A stretch of DNA of 64,000 bases from Shewanella sediminis HAW-EB3 (GTDB lineage: Bacteria; Pseudomonadota; Gammaproteobacteria; Enterobacterales; Shewanellaceae): positions 1,984,001 to 2,048,000 of the forward strand of contig NC_009831.1 in NCBI RefSeq assembly GCF_000018025.1, read 5' to 3'. Of this stretch, positions 43,549 to 52,707 are shown one piece after another. Below the pieces are notes generated by a model. It saw nothing but the letters and a program-made list of their open reading frames with translations, did no database searches and was not told where the DNA came from. A program made the translations under genes and the position numbers. How positions within the stretch are numbered: position 1 is the first letter of the stretch; every line of letters starts with the position of its first letter.

Positions 43549-46035
43549 ATGAAAAGACTCCTTTTGGGTGTTGCTATTGCATCTGCGCTTGGGCTTACAG
43601 GATGTAGTGAAGATAGTGTCGACGAACTCACGGATAAGGTTGAGCCTCTGATCCCTGAGTCTCATATTTTATTTAATCCTGATCCTGCTGTTGGTGACGT
43701 TCCCTTGCCAAACGATCTCCTCTTTAGTGGCACACTCGATGGCACCATTAACATTCCGGGTGAACAAGCCGATGGGTCGAGTGATTATACCGATCCCTCT
43801 ATGGCGCTTGGCGCACTCGATGGCTGGTCTACCACGGCGCCTATCTCAATTAACGTCGACCCGGCAACCGATCATGACGGCACTGTCCTATCCTTAGATG
43901 TTGCCTCGGTATTCCAACCCGGTGCGGTAAGAGTGTTTGAGGCTACTGTCGGTGGCCCGCTATCGATGGATCCTGAGTGTAAAACCGCTCCTTCGGTATC
44001 CGCATGTAAAGTCGGTGCAGAACTTCAATTCGGCGTCGATTTTGTCTCTAAGGGCTCTGGAAATACGATTGCGATAGTGCCGCTTAAGCCACTCAAATCT
44101 AATCAGTCATATATCTATGCGACGACCGATCTGATACAAGACTCCGAAGGTCGTAGCATCGCGCCATCGGGCACATATTTACTACTTAAGTTAGATATCG
44201 AGACTAAACCCCTCGAAACACCCGATCAGCTAATGTTACAAACATTAGTGAACAGCTACGAGAAGGGAATGTCGGCCGCTCACGGTGTGGATTCTGTGAC
44301 GATCAGTTACTCTGGCCTGTTTACCACTCAGTCGGTTGCTGATGTCTATGAGACCTCAAAATTACTTATGGTCGATCCGACACCGGGTAATCCGTTTGCC
44401 CCCTCTATTACCGTTCCGGTTCAGCATCCTCTGGGGATCACAGTGGCTCAAGCCGCCGGTTTGACTCCCGCCGATGGCGCCGCCTATGTAGTATCGAGTT
44501 TAGCCGATGTCTATACCGCCCAGGCGACCTTGCCTACTTACGGTACGTGTAATTCTGTTATGTGCTCCGGCATAAGCGGTTACTGGAAAGCCCTTGGCGA
44601 TAGTCCTGTTTCTGTATTGCTCGCACTTGAGTCGGGTACCATGAGTCAACAGACCTATGGCGCTCAAGCGATGGCTTACGGAATAGACCCGGCGGAAGGT
44701 ATCGCTAATCCGGCGCTTCTGGCCGGTAAGACCTGGTTACTCGATGACGGTACCGCGGCTGATAAGGCTAAACACCTCACTAAGTTTAACCCTATCCCAC
44801 AGCCTACCGGCAGTGAGACTGTACCTGTTTTGATCTCTATTCCTAATGCCGAGCGCCTTGCAGATTTCTATGCCGCTCAAGGTTTGCCATTTACGCCTCC
44901 CGTCGCGGGCTGGCCAACAAACCTTGCCATGCATGGACTAGGTAGTGGTAAAGAAACGGCTTTAGCCTACGCGGGAACTTATGCTGCAATGGGGGTTGCG
45001 ACAATCGCAATCGATATGCCTCTGCATGGCGCACGTTCATTCGATGCTAACGGTGACGGAGTATATGAGGTTTCTGCATCGGATCCCTCTTATGGCGCCG
45101 TGATAGGTAACCCTGATGCGTTTAAGTATGGAAACCCGTTAGTCTTTATCAATATCGAGAGCACCTTGAGTGTGCGTGATAATTTCCGTCAGGCAACTCT
45201 TGATCATCTGGCCTTGAGAGCGTCATTAACCGGTCTTGCTGGTGGGCTCGCTCAGGCTCAGATGCCTCAGATATTTGACATCACTAAAATGAGCGCACAG
45301 GGCTTGAGCCTCGCCGGTATCGTAGGTACTAATTTTGCTACTTACGCCAGTTCCGGTCTGACTCACCCGGATTCCGGTGCCGATCTGAGCTATGTCTACA
45401 AGCTTAATGCAGTATCGCTTGTGGCACCGACAGGCGGATTTGCCGGCACCTTTATCGGCTCCGCAACCTTCGGTCCTATGCTGTTTGAAAGTGTGACGGC
45501 CAGTGATACGTTCCAGGCATTAGTCGAAGAGGCAAATACAGAAGGATATGAGCCAGGTACACCTGAGTACGCCGCGCTTGTGCAGGCGGTTTATGCCGAG
45601 TTTTTACCGACCTTTGCCTTCGCCGTACAGACGGCTGTCGACAGTGCGGATCCGATTAACCATGCAGCCGTGTTGAAAGCGACCGAGTTGCCTATCCACT
45701 TAATCGAAGTGGTGGGTGATGGCGATCAGAACCTGCCGGACCAGGTATTGCCAAATAGCGTCGAAGGTTTCCCGACTGCGGGTACCGAGCCCTTGATTGC
45801 TAACCTTGGTCTTGAGTGTATCGATACGACAACCGCGGGTTCGGGAGCCGTTCGTTTCACTAAGGGTCATCACAGCTCGATTATCAGCCCCGAAGGACCT
45901 GAAGGTTCGGCGGCCGCAACAGTTGAGATGCAACAACAGGTAGCCACGTTTGCCTCAACAGCTGGCATGGGAGATGCGACCATATTGGTTCAAGATAAAG
46001 ATGTGATTCAGCCCTGCGCCGTTCCGGCCGGCTAA
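43549..46035 (+). CDS. VolA/Pla-1/cef-type extracellular lipase lipoprotein
   Basis: Surface or secreted lipase-like lipoprotein (828 aa). The signal peptide ends in a lipobox LTGC (Cys19). It shows the large N-terminal domain of this family (FNPDPAVGDVPLPNDLLFSG) and a C-terminal alpha/beta hydrolase with AMHGLGSGKETALAYAG, DMPLHGARSF and the probable nucleophile region AQGLSLAGIVG (Ser587). VEVVGDGDQNLPD-type and KGHHSSIISPE segments near the end likely supply the acid and histidine. VolA of Vibrio cleaves lysophosphatidylcholine; a similar role is inferred. The nucleophile elbow is GLSLA, not the usual GxSxG. Terminator at 46061. Confidence 0.86.
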   Translation: MKRLLLGVAIASALGLTGCSEDSVDELTDKVEPLIPESHILFNPDPAVGDVPLPNDLLFSGTLDGTINIPGEQADGSSDYTDPSMALGALDGWSTTAPISINVDPATDHDGTVLSLDVASVFQPGAVRVFEATVGGPLSMDPECKTAPSVSACKVGAELQFGVDFVSKGSGNTIAIVPLKPLKSNQSYIYATTDLIQDSEGRSIAPSGTYLLLKLDIETKPLETPDQLMLQTLVNSYEKGMSAAHGVDSVTISYSGLFTTQSVADVYETSKLLMVDPTPGNPFAPSITVPVQHPLGITVAQAAGLTPADGAAYVVSSLADVYTAQATLPTYGTCNSVMCSGISGYWKALGDSPVSVLLALESGTMSQQTYGAQAMAYGIDPAEGIANPALLAGKTWLLDDGTAADKAKHLTKFNPIPQPTGSETVPVLISIPNAERLADFYAAQGLPFTPPVAGWPTNLAMHGLGSGKETALAYAGTYAAMGVATIAIDMPLHGARSFDANGDGVYEVSASDPSYGAVIGNPDAFKYGNPLVFINIESTLSVRDNFRQATLDHLALRASLTGLAGGLAQAQMPQIFDITKMSAQGLSLAGIVGTNFATYASSGLTHPDSGADLSYVYKLNAVSLVAPTGGFAGTFIGSATFGPMLFESVTASDTFQALVEEANTEGYEPGTPEYAALVQAVYAEFLPTFAFAVQTAVDSADPINHAAVLKATELPIHLIEVVGDGDQNLPDQVLPNSVEGFPTAGTEPLIANLGLECIDTTTAGSGAVRFTKGHHSSIISPEGPEGSAAATVEMQQQVATFASTAGMGDATILVQDKDVIQPCAVPAG

Positions 46036-46060
46036 TTTCACTTAACTTATTGAACGATAT

Positions 46061-46088
46061 AAAAACCCGGCAGTAGCCGGGTTTTTTT
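46061..46088 (+). terminator. Intrinsic terminator after the lipase gene
   Basis: AAAAACCCGGC-AGTA-GCCGGGTTTTTTT, strong GC stem with a T-run. Confidence 0.95.
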
Positions 46089-46092
46089 GCTT

Positions 46093-46356
46093 ATACCAAT
46101 CGGTATAAGAAAGTGATCTACTCAGAGTTTTTTTGGCAAACTAATTCAAGGCGAATGGATGAGGGAATGGTGATCCCTTCTGAAGTTATTCAACGCAGAA
46201 GTAGGCAGCCAAAAACACTCCTAAAAGGCGAGTTTTAGCGCATCCGATGCCGTGTTAACGAGCTTAAACGTAGAATAACTATGCTCTTCACTCGTTGCCT
46301 TGCCTCAGAAGCGCTAAATTCTCGCTGAGCGATCACACCTTTATACCGATTGGTAT
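46093..46356 (+). repeat. Dispersed repeat element, full copy B (MITE-like)
   Basis: A 264-bp unit bounded by ATACCAATCGGTAT and its exact inverse ATACCGATTGGTAT. The body matches copy A (10202-10466, inverted) over its whole length and copy C (8348-8540) with a deletion. There is no internal ORF. It sits between the lipase terminator and sohB. Confidence 0.88.
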
Positions 46357-46437
46357 TAATTTGTTATTAAGGTTAGGGCTGTTAGAATAGCCGTAATTTT
46401 TTGATTGAAACAAAAATGTATTAAGCCGGAGCATATT

Positions 46438-47469
46438 TTGGAATTTTTGTACGAATATGGATTGTTTTTCGCTAAGGCGATCACTGTTGTCTTGTCGATT
46501 ATTGCCGTTGTGATTGTTGTGTTGGCGTCAGCCGTTAAACAAAAGAGCGAAAAGGGCGAGCTTAGAATGACGAATGTCTCTGAGGAGCTCAAGACACTCA
46601 AGCACGATCTTAAAGAGGAGTTGCTGAGTAAAAAGCAATTTAAAGCCTATGAGAAGCAACTCAAGGCTGAAGAGAAAGCGAAAGAGAAGGCACAAAAGAA
46701 TCAAAAAGAGGAGGTGATCGAGCCTCGCGTGTTTGTTGTCGATTTTAAAGGCAGCATCGATGCCAGTGAAGTTGCATCGCTGCGAGAAGAGATCAGCGCT
46801 ATTATCGCCATTGCAGAGTCTGGTGATGAAGTCATCGTCAATGTAGAGAGTGGCGGTGGCATGGTTCACGGTTATGGCTTAGCGTCGAGTCAGCTCGATC
46901 GTCTTCGCCAAGCTAAACTGCCATTGACTATCTGTGTCGATAAGGTCGCAGCCAGTGGCGGTTATATGATGGCGTGTGTGGCGAATAAAATCTATGCGGC
47001 CCCATTTGCCATTGTGGGCTCTATCGGGGTCGTTGCTCAGGTACCTAACTTTAATCGTCTGATGAAAAAGCATGATATCGATTATGAGCAGCATACCGCC
47101 GGTGACTTTAAGCGTACATTAACCCTTTTTGGTGAGAATACGGACGAAGGTCGTGCCAAGTTCCAGGAGGAGCTTGAGGAGACTCACAAGTTATTTAAAT
47201 CTTTTATTGCTCAATACCGCCCTGAGCTCGATCTGGGTAAGGTCGCCACCGGCGAACATTGGTATGGTCAGCAGGCGATAGACCTAGGCCTTATTGATGA
47301 GATTGCAACGAGTGATGATGTGGTGATGAAGCTGGCATTAGAGCGAACCGTGATTAAAGTCCGCTACCAATTGAAGAAAAATTTTGCCGATAAGATCGCC
47401 CATGGTGCATCGTTATCATTCAATGCCATCTTCAACAAAATGGCAGAGAAAAATCAGTCATTGAATTGA
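46438..47469 (+). CDS. sohB: Inner-membrane peptidase SohB (S49 family)
   Basis: Membrane-anchored serine peptidase (343 aa) related to SppA. The start is TTG 46438 with GGAG upstream: the protein then begins (M)EFLYEYGLFFAK, matching E. coli SohB. One N-terminal TM helix is followed by a long charged linker (KQFKAYEKQLKAEEKAKEK). Then the S49 domain: VVDFKGSIDASEV, VESGGGMVHGYG, the nucleophile DKVAASGGYMMAC and the Lys-bearing AGDFKRTLTLFGENT. Terminator at 47491. Confidence 0.94.
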   Translation: MEFLYEYGLFFAKAITVVLSIIAVVIVVLASAVKQKSEKGELRMTNVSEELKTLKHDLKEELLSKKQFKAYEKQLKAEEKAKEKAQKNQKEEVIEPRVFVVDFKGSIDASEVASLREEISAIIAIAESGDEVIVNVESGGGMVHGYGLASSQLDRLRQAKLPLTICVDKVAASGGYMMACVANKIYAAPFAIVGSIGVVAQVPNFNRLMKKHDIDYEQHTAGDFKRTLTLFGENTDEGRAKFQEELEETHKLFKSFIAQYRPELDLGKVATGEHWYGQQAIDLGLIDEIATSDDVVMKLALERTVIKVRYQLKKNFADKIAHGASLSFNAIFNKMAEKNQSLN

Positions 47470-47490
47470 TTCAACATGATTAGTATTTCA

Positions 47491-47516
47491 AAGCCTGCAT
47501 CTTGCAGGCTTTTTTG
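47491..47516 (+). terminator. Intrinsic terminator after sohB
   Basis: AAGCCTGCA-TCT-TGCAGGCTT followed by T-run. Confidence 0.93.
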
Positions 47517-47572
47517 TATCAGTTTGGGACCCAATTTAAAAAACGCTTTTAAGTCTCACGGCTTTAGCGTCG

Positions 47573-48691
47573 TCAGATATCGATACCGAAGCCTACGATG
47601 AATTGATAATCGTTTTGTATAGGTACAGTGCCACTAGAGTCGGCTTGAGGCTTGTTGGTGTGATCCCAGACCAGAGAGAGATCGAGATCAAACATATCGG
47701 TTAACTCGATGGAAAAGCCTGCAAGTGCGTGGTGGGTATATCCACCTGACTTCTCATTACCGTATTGAACTCTATACAAGGTATTGAAATCGATATCATC
47801 GGTTATTTCAGTATCAAATGCCGTTTCCACCACTAACGCGCCACTGCCATCGTCTTCGCTTTCATCGATGGCGACATTATCGAACTTGGTAAAAGTATAT
47901 GCAGGACCACCTGAAATACTCCAGTTTGATTTTGGTGTGTCCACAATGTCGTAACCCAGACCGAAGCCGAGTGTGGTCTTGTATTGAATATTTTTTATCG
48001 GATCAAGGTATATTTCGGCAAATACCGGGCGCAGGTAGAATTGCTTGGAGAGGTACCAGTCGAAATAGGCGTTCAGACGATGATTGTTGATATTATTCAG
48101 ACCCTCAGATTTTGAGTAGTTGCCTAAGTAATCGAGGTTAAAGCGTGATTCGGTTGTACGGCGATGTGCATTGCCGATTGTACTAAAATCGACCTGTTCG
48201 GTATTTCCCGAACGAAGGTTAGCACCGAGAGATATCTTACTCGACCAGTAGTTTGATTCGGTTTGAATACCTGAGATGAGTGTCATCACTCTGTTGCGAT
48301 CAAACTCTTCCCCATCGATATAGACCTTACCATTTTGAAGTCGCAAGAGGCCTGTTTTGGTACTTAGATCTGTAAAGCCTACACTAATAAGGTCATGACT
48401 TTGCAGTACCTTAACGTCTTCCCAGTCGATAAAAACAGTATCTAGCTCATCACTTTCAAATTCTAACTTATCGTCATAAAGGTTTTTAATTTCCCCCTTA
48501 AGCAGTTCGAAGGATGTGAGCTGGAGCCAGTCGAAGGATGAGTCGGCGGGAGGAAGAAGTTGGGCCGGAGCAAGCCTGTCAGAAACGGGAGCCTCGGCAA
48601 TATGAGTCTGCGCCTGGGCTGTAAACATTATGGCCAGACTTAGTCCTAAGGTCATATTAGATAATATGGTCTTTTTTGCCTTATTATTCAT
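47573..48691 (-). CDS. DUF481 outer-membrane protein
   Basis: Exported protein (372 aa) with a signal peptide (MTLGLSLAIMFTAQAQTH near residues 13-30) and a C-terminal beta-barrel of the DUF481 (YdiY-like, salt-induced) family. Blocks: KISLGANLRSGNTEQVDFS, RFNLDYLGNYSKSEG, YFDWYLSKQFYLRPVF, TTLGFGLGYDIVDTPKSNWSISGG and the terminal YQFIVGFGIDI. The N-terminal part (SFELLKGEIKNLYDDKLEFESDEL) resembles the small SH3-like lead domain common in this family. The start is ATG 48691 with AAAGGAC upstream. Function is not established. Confidence 0.87.
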   Translation of the reverse strand: MNNKAKKTILSNMTLGLSLAIMFTAQAQTHIAEAPVSDRLAPAQLLPPADSSFDWLQLTSFELLKGEIKNLYDDKLEFESDELDTVFIDWEDVKVLQSHDLISVGFTDLSTKTGLLRLQNGKVYIDGEEFDRNRVMTLISGIQTESNYWSSKISLGANLRSGNTEQVDFSTIGNAHRRTTESRFNLDYLGNYSKSEGLNNINNHRLNAYFDWYLSKQFYLRPVFAEIYLDPIKNIQYKTTLGFGLGYDIVDTPKSNWSISGGPAYTFTKFDNVAIDESEDDGSGALVVETAFDTEITDDIDFNTLYRVQYGNEKSGGYTHHALAGFSIELTDMFDLDLSLVWDHTNKPQADSSGTVPIQNDYQFIVGFGIDI

Positions 48692-48794
48692 GAGTCCTTT
48701 TCCGGAATGTTCATCATTCAAATCTTGTTGCCAATATTTTATCTATAACTCTTTATAAAGCAAATGGATAGTGTTTTCGGCAAAGTGTTTTGAC

Positions 48795-49391
48795 CTAAAG
48801 CGCATTTTTGACCCATGGAAGGATAAACTCTGCGATATCGCCTTGAGCCTCAGCATTTGGGTGTATGCCATCTCGTTGCATCAATTCCGGTTTTGTTGCT
48901 ATCTGAGTCATGAAAAAAGGCAGTAGGGTGATCTCATGTTCGTTCGCCAGATCTTTATACACCTGTGAGAACATTGAAGCGTATCTGGGGCCATAGTTTG
49001 GTGGGACCATAATCTCAGAGAGGAGCACTTCGACATCTTTAGCCTGAGAGAGAGTAATTATTTTTGTAAGATTTTCTTTCAGTTGCTGAGGAGTAAAACC
49101 ACGCAATCCGTCATTCCCACCCAGCTCAATTAATATTAACTCGGGCTTGGCAGACTCAAGCAGAGCGGGCAGTCTACGCAATCCGCCCGCGGTTGTTTCA
49201 CCGCTGACCGAGCCATTTATTATCTCATGTTCGGGGAGTTTAGCTCTTAAAAGGTTCACCCAGCCCTTATCTTCATCGACACCATAACTTGCACTAAGGC
49301 TATCACCTAGGATTAATATAGGGGCAGCAGATAATTGAGTGCAAAAGAAAACAGTCGCCAGGGTAAACAGGCCCAGAGCAGATTTAAGCAT
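48795..49391 (-). CDS. tesA: Periplasmic esterase/lysophospholipase/thioesterase I (SGNH)
   Basis: SGNH hydrolase (198 aa) exported by a signal peptide (MLKSALGLFTLATVFFCTQLSAA). Block I ILGDSLSASYG has the serine, block II is NGSVSGETTAGG, block III IELGGNDGLRG and block V RDGIHPNAEAQ has Asp and His. E. coli TesA acts on acyl-CoAs and lysophospholipids. The frame runs far upstream into the divergent gene, but ATG 49391 places the signal peptide correctly. Divergent from ybbA with only 16 bp between the start codons. Confidence 0.94.
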   Translation of the reverse strand: MLKSALGLFTLATVFFCTQLSAAPILILGDSLSASYGVDEDKGWVNLLRAKLPEHEIINGSVSGETTAGGLRRLPALLESAKPELILIELGGNDGLRGFTPQQLKENLTKIITLSQAKDVEVLLSEIMVPPNYGPRYASMFSQVYKDLANEHEITLLPFFMTQIATKPELMQRDGIHPNAEAQGDIAEFILPWVKNAL

Positions 49392-49407
49392 GGAAGAGAA
49401 GGGTTTT

Positions 49408-50160
49408 ATGTCAGAAGTCAGTGCTATCACAGTAAACAATCTCGTTAAGTCAGTGGCTACCCAAGAGGGAGAACTTACTATCCTCAACGGCATTAATATG
49501 GATGTCAAGCAGGGGCAAAGTATTGCGATACTCGGGCCATCAGGTTCGGGCAAGTCGACCTTGCTTGGATTACTCGCCGCCCTGGACTCTCCGACCAGTG
49601 GAGAGATCATACTCGACGGTGTTGCTTTACAGTCTTTGGATGAGGAGAAGAAGGCGGCTTTAAGAAAGCAGAAGGTCAGCTTTATTTTTCAGTCTTTCAT
49701 GTTGGTCGATACTCTCAATGCGTTGGAAAACGTGATGCTTCCTGCTGAGCTTGCAGGTATCCATCAGGCAAAAGAGAAAGCCGAGGCCATGTTAGAAAGA
49801 GTCGGATTAAGCCATCGACTCACACATTTCCCTAATCAACTGTCGGGTGGTGAACAGCAAAGAGTCGCCATTGCCAGAGCCTTTATATGCGAGCCTAAGG
49901 TATTATTTGCCGATGAGCCGACCGGAAATTTAGATGCGGTAAATAGTGAAAAGGTCGCTGACATGCTGTTCGAGCTAAACAGAGAGAGTGAGACAACTTT
50001 AGTGTTAGTCACCCATGATCTGATATTAGCCAAGCGATGCCAGCGTCAGCTGTTAATGGATACCGGCGTGATAACCGAATCTGAAGGTGAGCCTAATAAG
50101 GACAAGACTTTATCGAACAATCCGGCACAGAGTCATCTGGCCAGTGTGGAGGCGAGCTAA
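49408..50160 (+). CDS. ybbA: ABC transporter ATP-binding protein YbbA
   Basis: ATPase (250 aa) of the MacB/LolD-like group working with YbbP. Walker A GPSGSGKSTL, Q-loop FIFQSFMLVDTLNALEN, signature LSGGEQQRVAIARAF, Walker B VLFADEPTGNLD and H-loop VLVTHD. The start is ATG 49408 with AGAAGGG upstream; ATG 49390 is in frame but overlaps the tesA start. It overlaps the ybbP start by one base. The tesA-ybbAP arrangement is the same as in E. coli. Confidence 0.94.
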   Translation: MSEVSAITVNNLVKSVATQEGELTILNGINMDVKQGQSIAILGPSGSGKSTLLGLLAALDSPTSGEIILDGVALQSLDEEKKAALRKQKVSFIFQSFMLVDTLNALENVMLPAELAGIHQAKEKAEAMLERVGLSHRLTHFPNQLSGGEQQRVAIARAFICEPKVLFADEPTGNLDAVNSEKVADMLFELNRESETTLVLVTHDLILAKRCQRQLLMDTGVITESEGEPNKDKTLSNNPAQSHLASVEAS

Positions 50161-52631
50161 TGGAGATAAGCTTAGCCTGGAGGTTATTTAAGCGGGAACT
50201 ACTGCAAGGACAGCTACTATTAATCGTTTTAGCCATCACATTAGCCGTGTTATCCGTAACCGGCTTAGCCAGAGTCAGCGAAAGGTTACAGATTGCCATT
50301 AATGGGCAGGCCTCAAAGTTTATCGCTGCGGACAGGATCATTAACTCTCCGGTTGAGATTGATGAGTCATTTATCGCAAAAGCAGAGGAGTTGGGGCTAG
50401 CACATGTATCGAGCATGCAGTTTAACTCCATGGTGTTTGCAGAGGATAAGTTTCAGCTCGTAACAGTAAGGGCCGTGGGAGAGGGGTATCCGCTCAAAGG
50501 CAAAATTGAGCTTAATTCTGATTCAGTGACTCACTCAGGCGATCAGACTGGTCTACCCGGTTCCGGTCAGTTGTGGTTTGAAACCCGTCTGGGCGGATTA
50601 CTGGCTTATCCCGAATCACTGGAGCTGGGCAATAAGCAGTTTACGCTCAGTGAGGAGATATCCCGCTTACCCGACGCAGGTTTTAACCCGTTTGCCTCGT
50701 CACCGGTCGTGCTTATCAGGCTGGAAGACGTTGTAGCTACCGGGGTTATACAGCCTGGAAGCAGGGTGACATATTTGGCTCAATTTTCTGGCGATGCGTC
50801 TCAATTAAAGCAGTTTGAGTCTTATATCAAGCCAAAATTGACCTCCAGTCAACGTTGGGTCGATGTACAATCCGGTGAATCTCCCATCGCCGATGCGGTG
50901 AAACGCGCCGAGCGATTTTTGCTATTGGCAAGTTTGTTAGGTATAGCATTGGCTTGTGCCGCCATTGGTATTGCGGCACAGCGCTATTGTCATCGCCACT
51001 ATGATGTCGTGGCCATGTTGAAAACCTTTGGAGCATCGGCCAGACAGATCCGCGTTTTGTTCGGTACGCACCTGCTGTTAGTTACCCTGTTTGGCGTAAT
51101 TCTGGGCCTGATGGGGGGATTTGCACTGGATGCCCTTATTACCTCCTTCCTCCCCGAAGAGATAGCGGCTTACTCACCGCCCTATATTCGTCCTATATTG
51201 TTAGGACTGGCGACAGGTTTTATCAGTGCGTTTATGTTTTCAGCTTACCCACTGATGCGCCTGCTCTCTATCCCTCCATTACGGGTATTGCAACGACAAC
51301 TTGAGGGGTTACAGCTGGGAATGTGGTTGCACTTGCTTCTTAGCCTTGGTGCTATGGCTCTGTTAGGCTATCTTTACTCCAAAAGCCTTCCATTGACCCT
51401 GACTGTGGTTGCAGGAGTGCTCTTGCTGGGCGTGTTACTCAGTATTTTGGGTTTCCTGATGATCCGTATGGGTCACAGTATCGGGATGAAAACGACTAAT
51501 CCGCTGCAATTGGCACTAGCCGGGCTTCGCCGCCGTGCTAAACAAAATGCGGTTCAACTCGTCGGCTTCAGTAGTGCACTCGTCTTGCTGTTGACTATTC
51601 TGGCTTTAAGACAGGATCTACTCAGTGAATGGCAAAATCAGTTACCCGAGAATGCACCTAATTACTTCTTAGTAAATATCTCTCCCGATGAAGAGGCAGC
51701 GTTGGGAGATTATCTGAAAGCCAATACGGTTAAGACTACGGATATCTATCCCGTCGTCAGGGGACGCTTAACCGAGATCAATGGTGAGAAACTGATCTCG
51801 GCTGAACAGGAAAAAGCCGGCGCCAAAGGGAGGTTAGGGATCTCTCGTGAATTAAACCTAACCTGGCGAGACTCCTTGCCACCCAATAATGAGATCCTCG
51901 AGGGTGAGTTCAATCTAAATGAGAGCGATGTTTCGGTTGAGTCAGGTGTTGCCGAACGCTTAGGTATCAAGATTGGCGATAGTTTGACTTACGTTATCGA
52001 TAACCAAAGGTTAGTCGTGAATGTGGGGAGTTTGCGAGCGGTTCATTGGGAGACACTGCAGCCCAATTTTTTCATGATTTTTACTCATGCTTCCCTGGCG
52101 TCATTTTCTCATACCTCGATGGCAAGCTTTCATCTGGAAGAGAATAAACAGGGGATAATACTGGATATTATTAAGCAGTTCCCCACGGTCTCTATTATCG
52201 ATGTCGGTACTATGATTAAACAGCTCAGGCAGATCGTAGATCAGGTTTCTTTGTCACTGACGCTGGTATTAGTGCTAGTGGTACTGGCCAGTAGTTTGGT
52301 CATGATAGCCCAAACTGAGGCAGGAATGGCCACCAGGCAGAGGGAGCTTGCCGTGCTGAGAACCTTTGGCGCATCGGGTTGGCTACTGAGAATGGCCACG
52401 GGGCTGGAGTTTGCGTTACTGGGAACCGTTGCTGGTTTTCTGGCGGTGATCGTTGCCGAGTTTACACTCTACCTGCTTAAGACTCAGGTGTTTGAGTTGA
52501 ATGTCTATATGCATTGGCCTTGGTGGGGAATAGCGCCTGTGTGTGGCGCATTGACCGTTGCCTTATTAGGCGTCTGGCGTTGCAGGCAACTGCTTAGCAA
52601 ATCCTGTGCAGATTTGCTAAAAGCCGTGTAA
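50160..52631 (+). CDS. ybbP: ABC transporter permease YbbP (FtsX-like)
   Basis: Large inner-membrane permease (823 aa) with an N-terminal TM helix (LLLIVLAITLAVLSVTG), a periplasmic MacB-like domain, a FtsX-type three-TM block (about 255-375), a further TM pair near 390-430, a second periplasmic domain and a final FtsX block (about 695-810). CHRHYDVVAMLKTFGAS and RQRELAVLRTFGAS are the paired cytoplasmic coupling motifs. The family is implicated in envelope lipid or lipoprotein handling, but the substrate is unknown. Coupled to ybbA by TAATG; a terminator follows. Confidence 0.92.
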   Translation: MEISLAWRLFKRELLQGQLLLIVLAITLAVLSVTGLARVSERLQIAINGQASKFIAADRIINSPVEIDESFIAKAEELGLAHVSSMQFNSMVFAEDKFQLVTVRAVGEGYPLKGKIELNSDSVTHSGDQTGLPGSGQLWFETRLGGLLAYPESLELGNKQFTLSEEISRLPDAGFNPFASSPVVLIRLEDVVATGVIQPGSRVTYLAQFSGDASQLKQFESYIKPKLTSSQRWVDVQSGESPIADAVKRAERFLLLASLLGIALACAAIGIAAQRYCHRHYDVVAMLKTFGASARQIRVLFGTHLLLVTLFGVILGLMGGFALDALITSFLPEEIAAYSPPYIRPILLGLATGFISAFMFSAYPLMRLLSIPPLRVLQRQLEGLQLGMWLHLLLSLGAMALLGYLYSKSLPLTLTVVAGVLLLGVLLSILGFLMIRMGHSIGMKTTNPLQLALAGLRRRAKQNAVQLVGFSSALVLLLTILALRQDLLSEWQNQLPENAPNYFLVNISPDEEAALGDYLKANTVKTTDIYPVVRGRLTEINGEKLISAEQEKAGAKGRLGISRELNLTWRDSLPPNNEILEGEFNLNESDVSVESGVAERLGIKIGDSLTYVIDNQRLVVNVGSLRAVHWETLQPNFFMIFTHASLASFSHTSMASFHLEENKQGIILDIIKQFPTVSIIDVGTMIKQLRQIVDQVSLSLTLVLVLVVLASSLVMIAQTEAGMATRQRELAVLRTFGASGWLLRMATGLEFALLGTVAGFLAVIVAEFTLYLLKTQVFELNVYMHWPWWGIAPVCGALTVALLGVWRCRQLLSKSCADLLKAV

Positions 52632-52666
52632 GATCATTGCATTAACTGTATGCTGTGTTGATAAGG

Positions 52667-52694
52667 AGGCTGTCTCATTGAGACAGCCTTTTTT
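52667..52694 (+). terminator. Intrinsic terminator after ybbP
   Basis: Perfect 10-bp stem AGGCTGTCTC-ATT-GAGACAGCCT followed by T-run. Confidence 0.95.
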
Positions 52695-52707
52695 GTGGAG
52701 TGGATAG

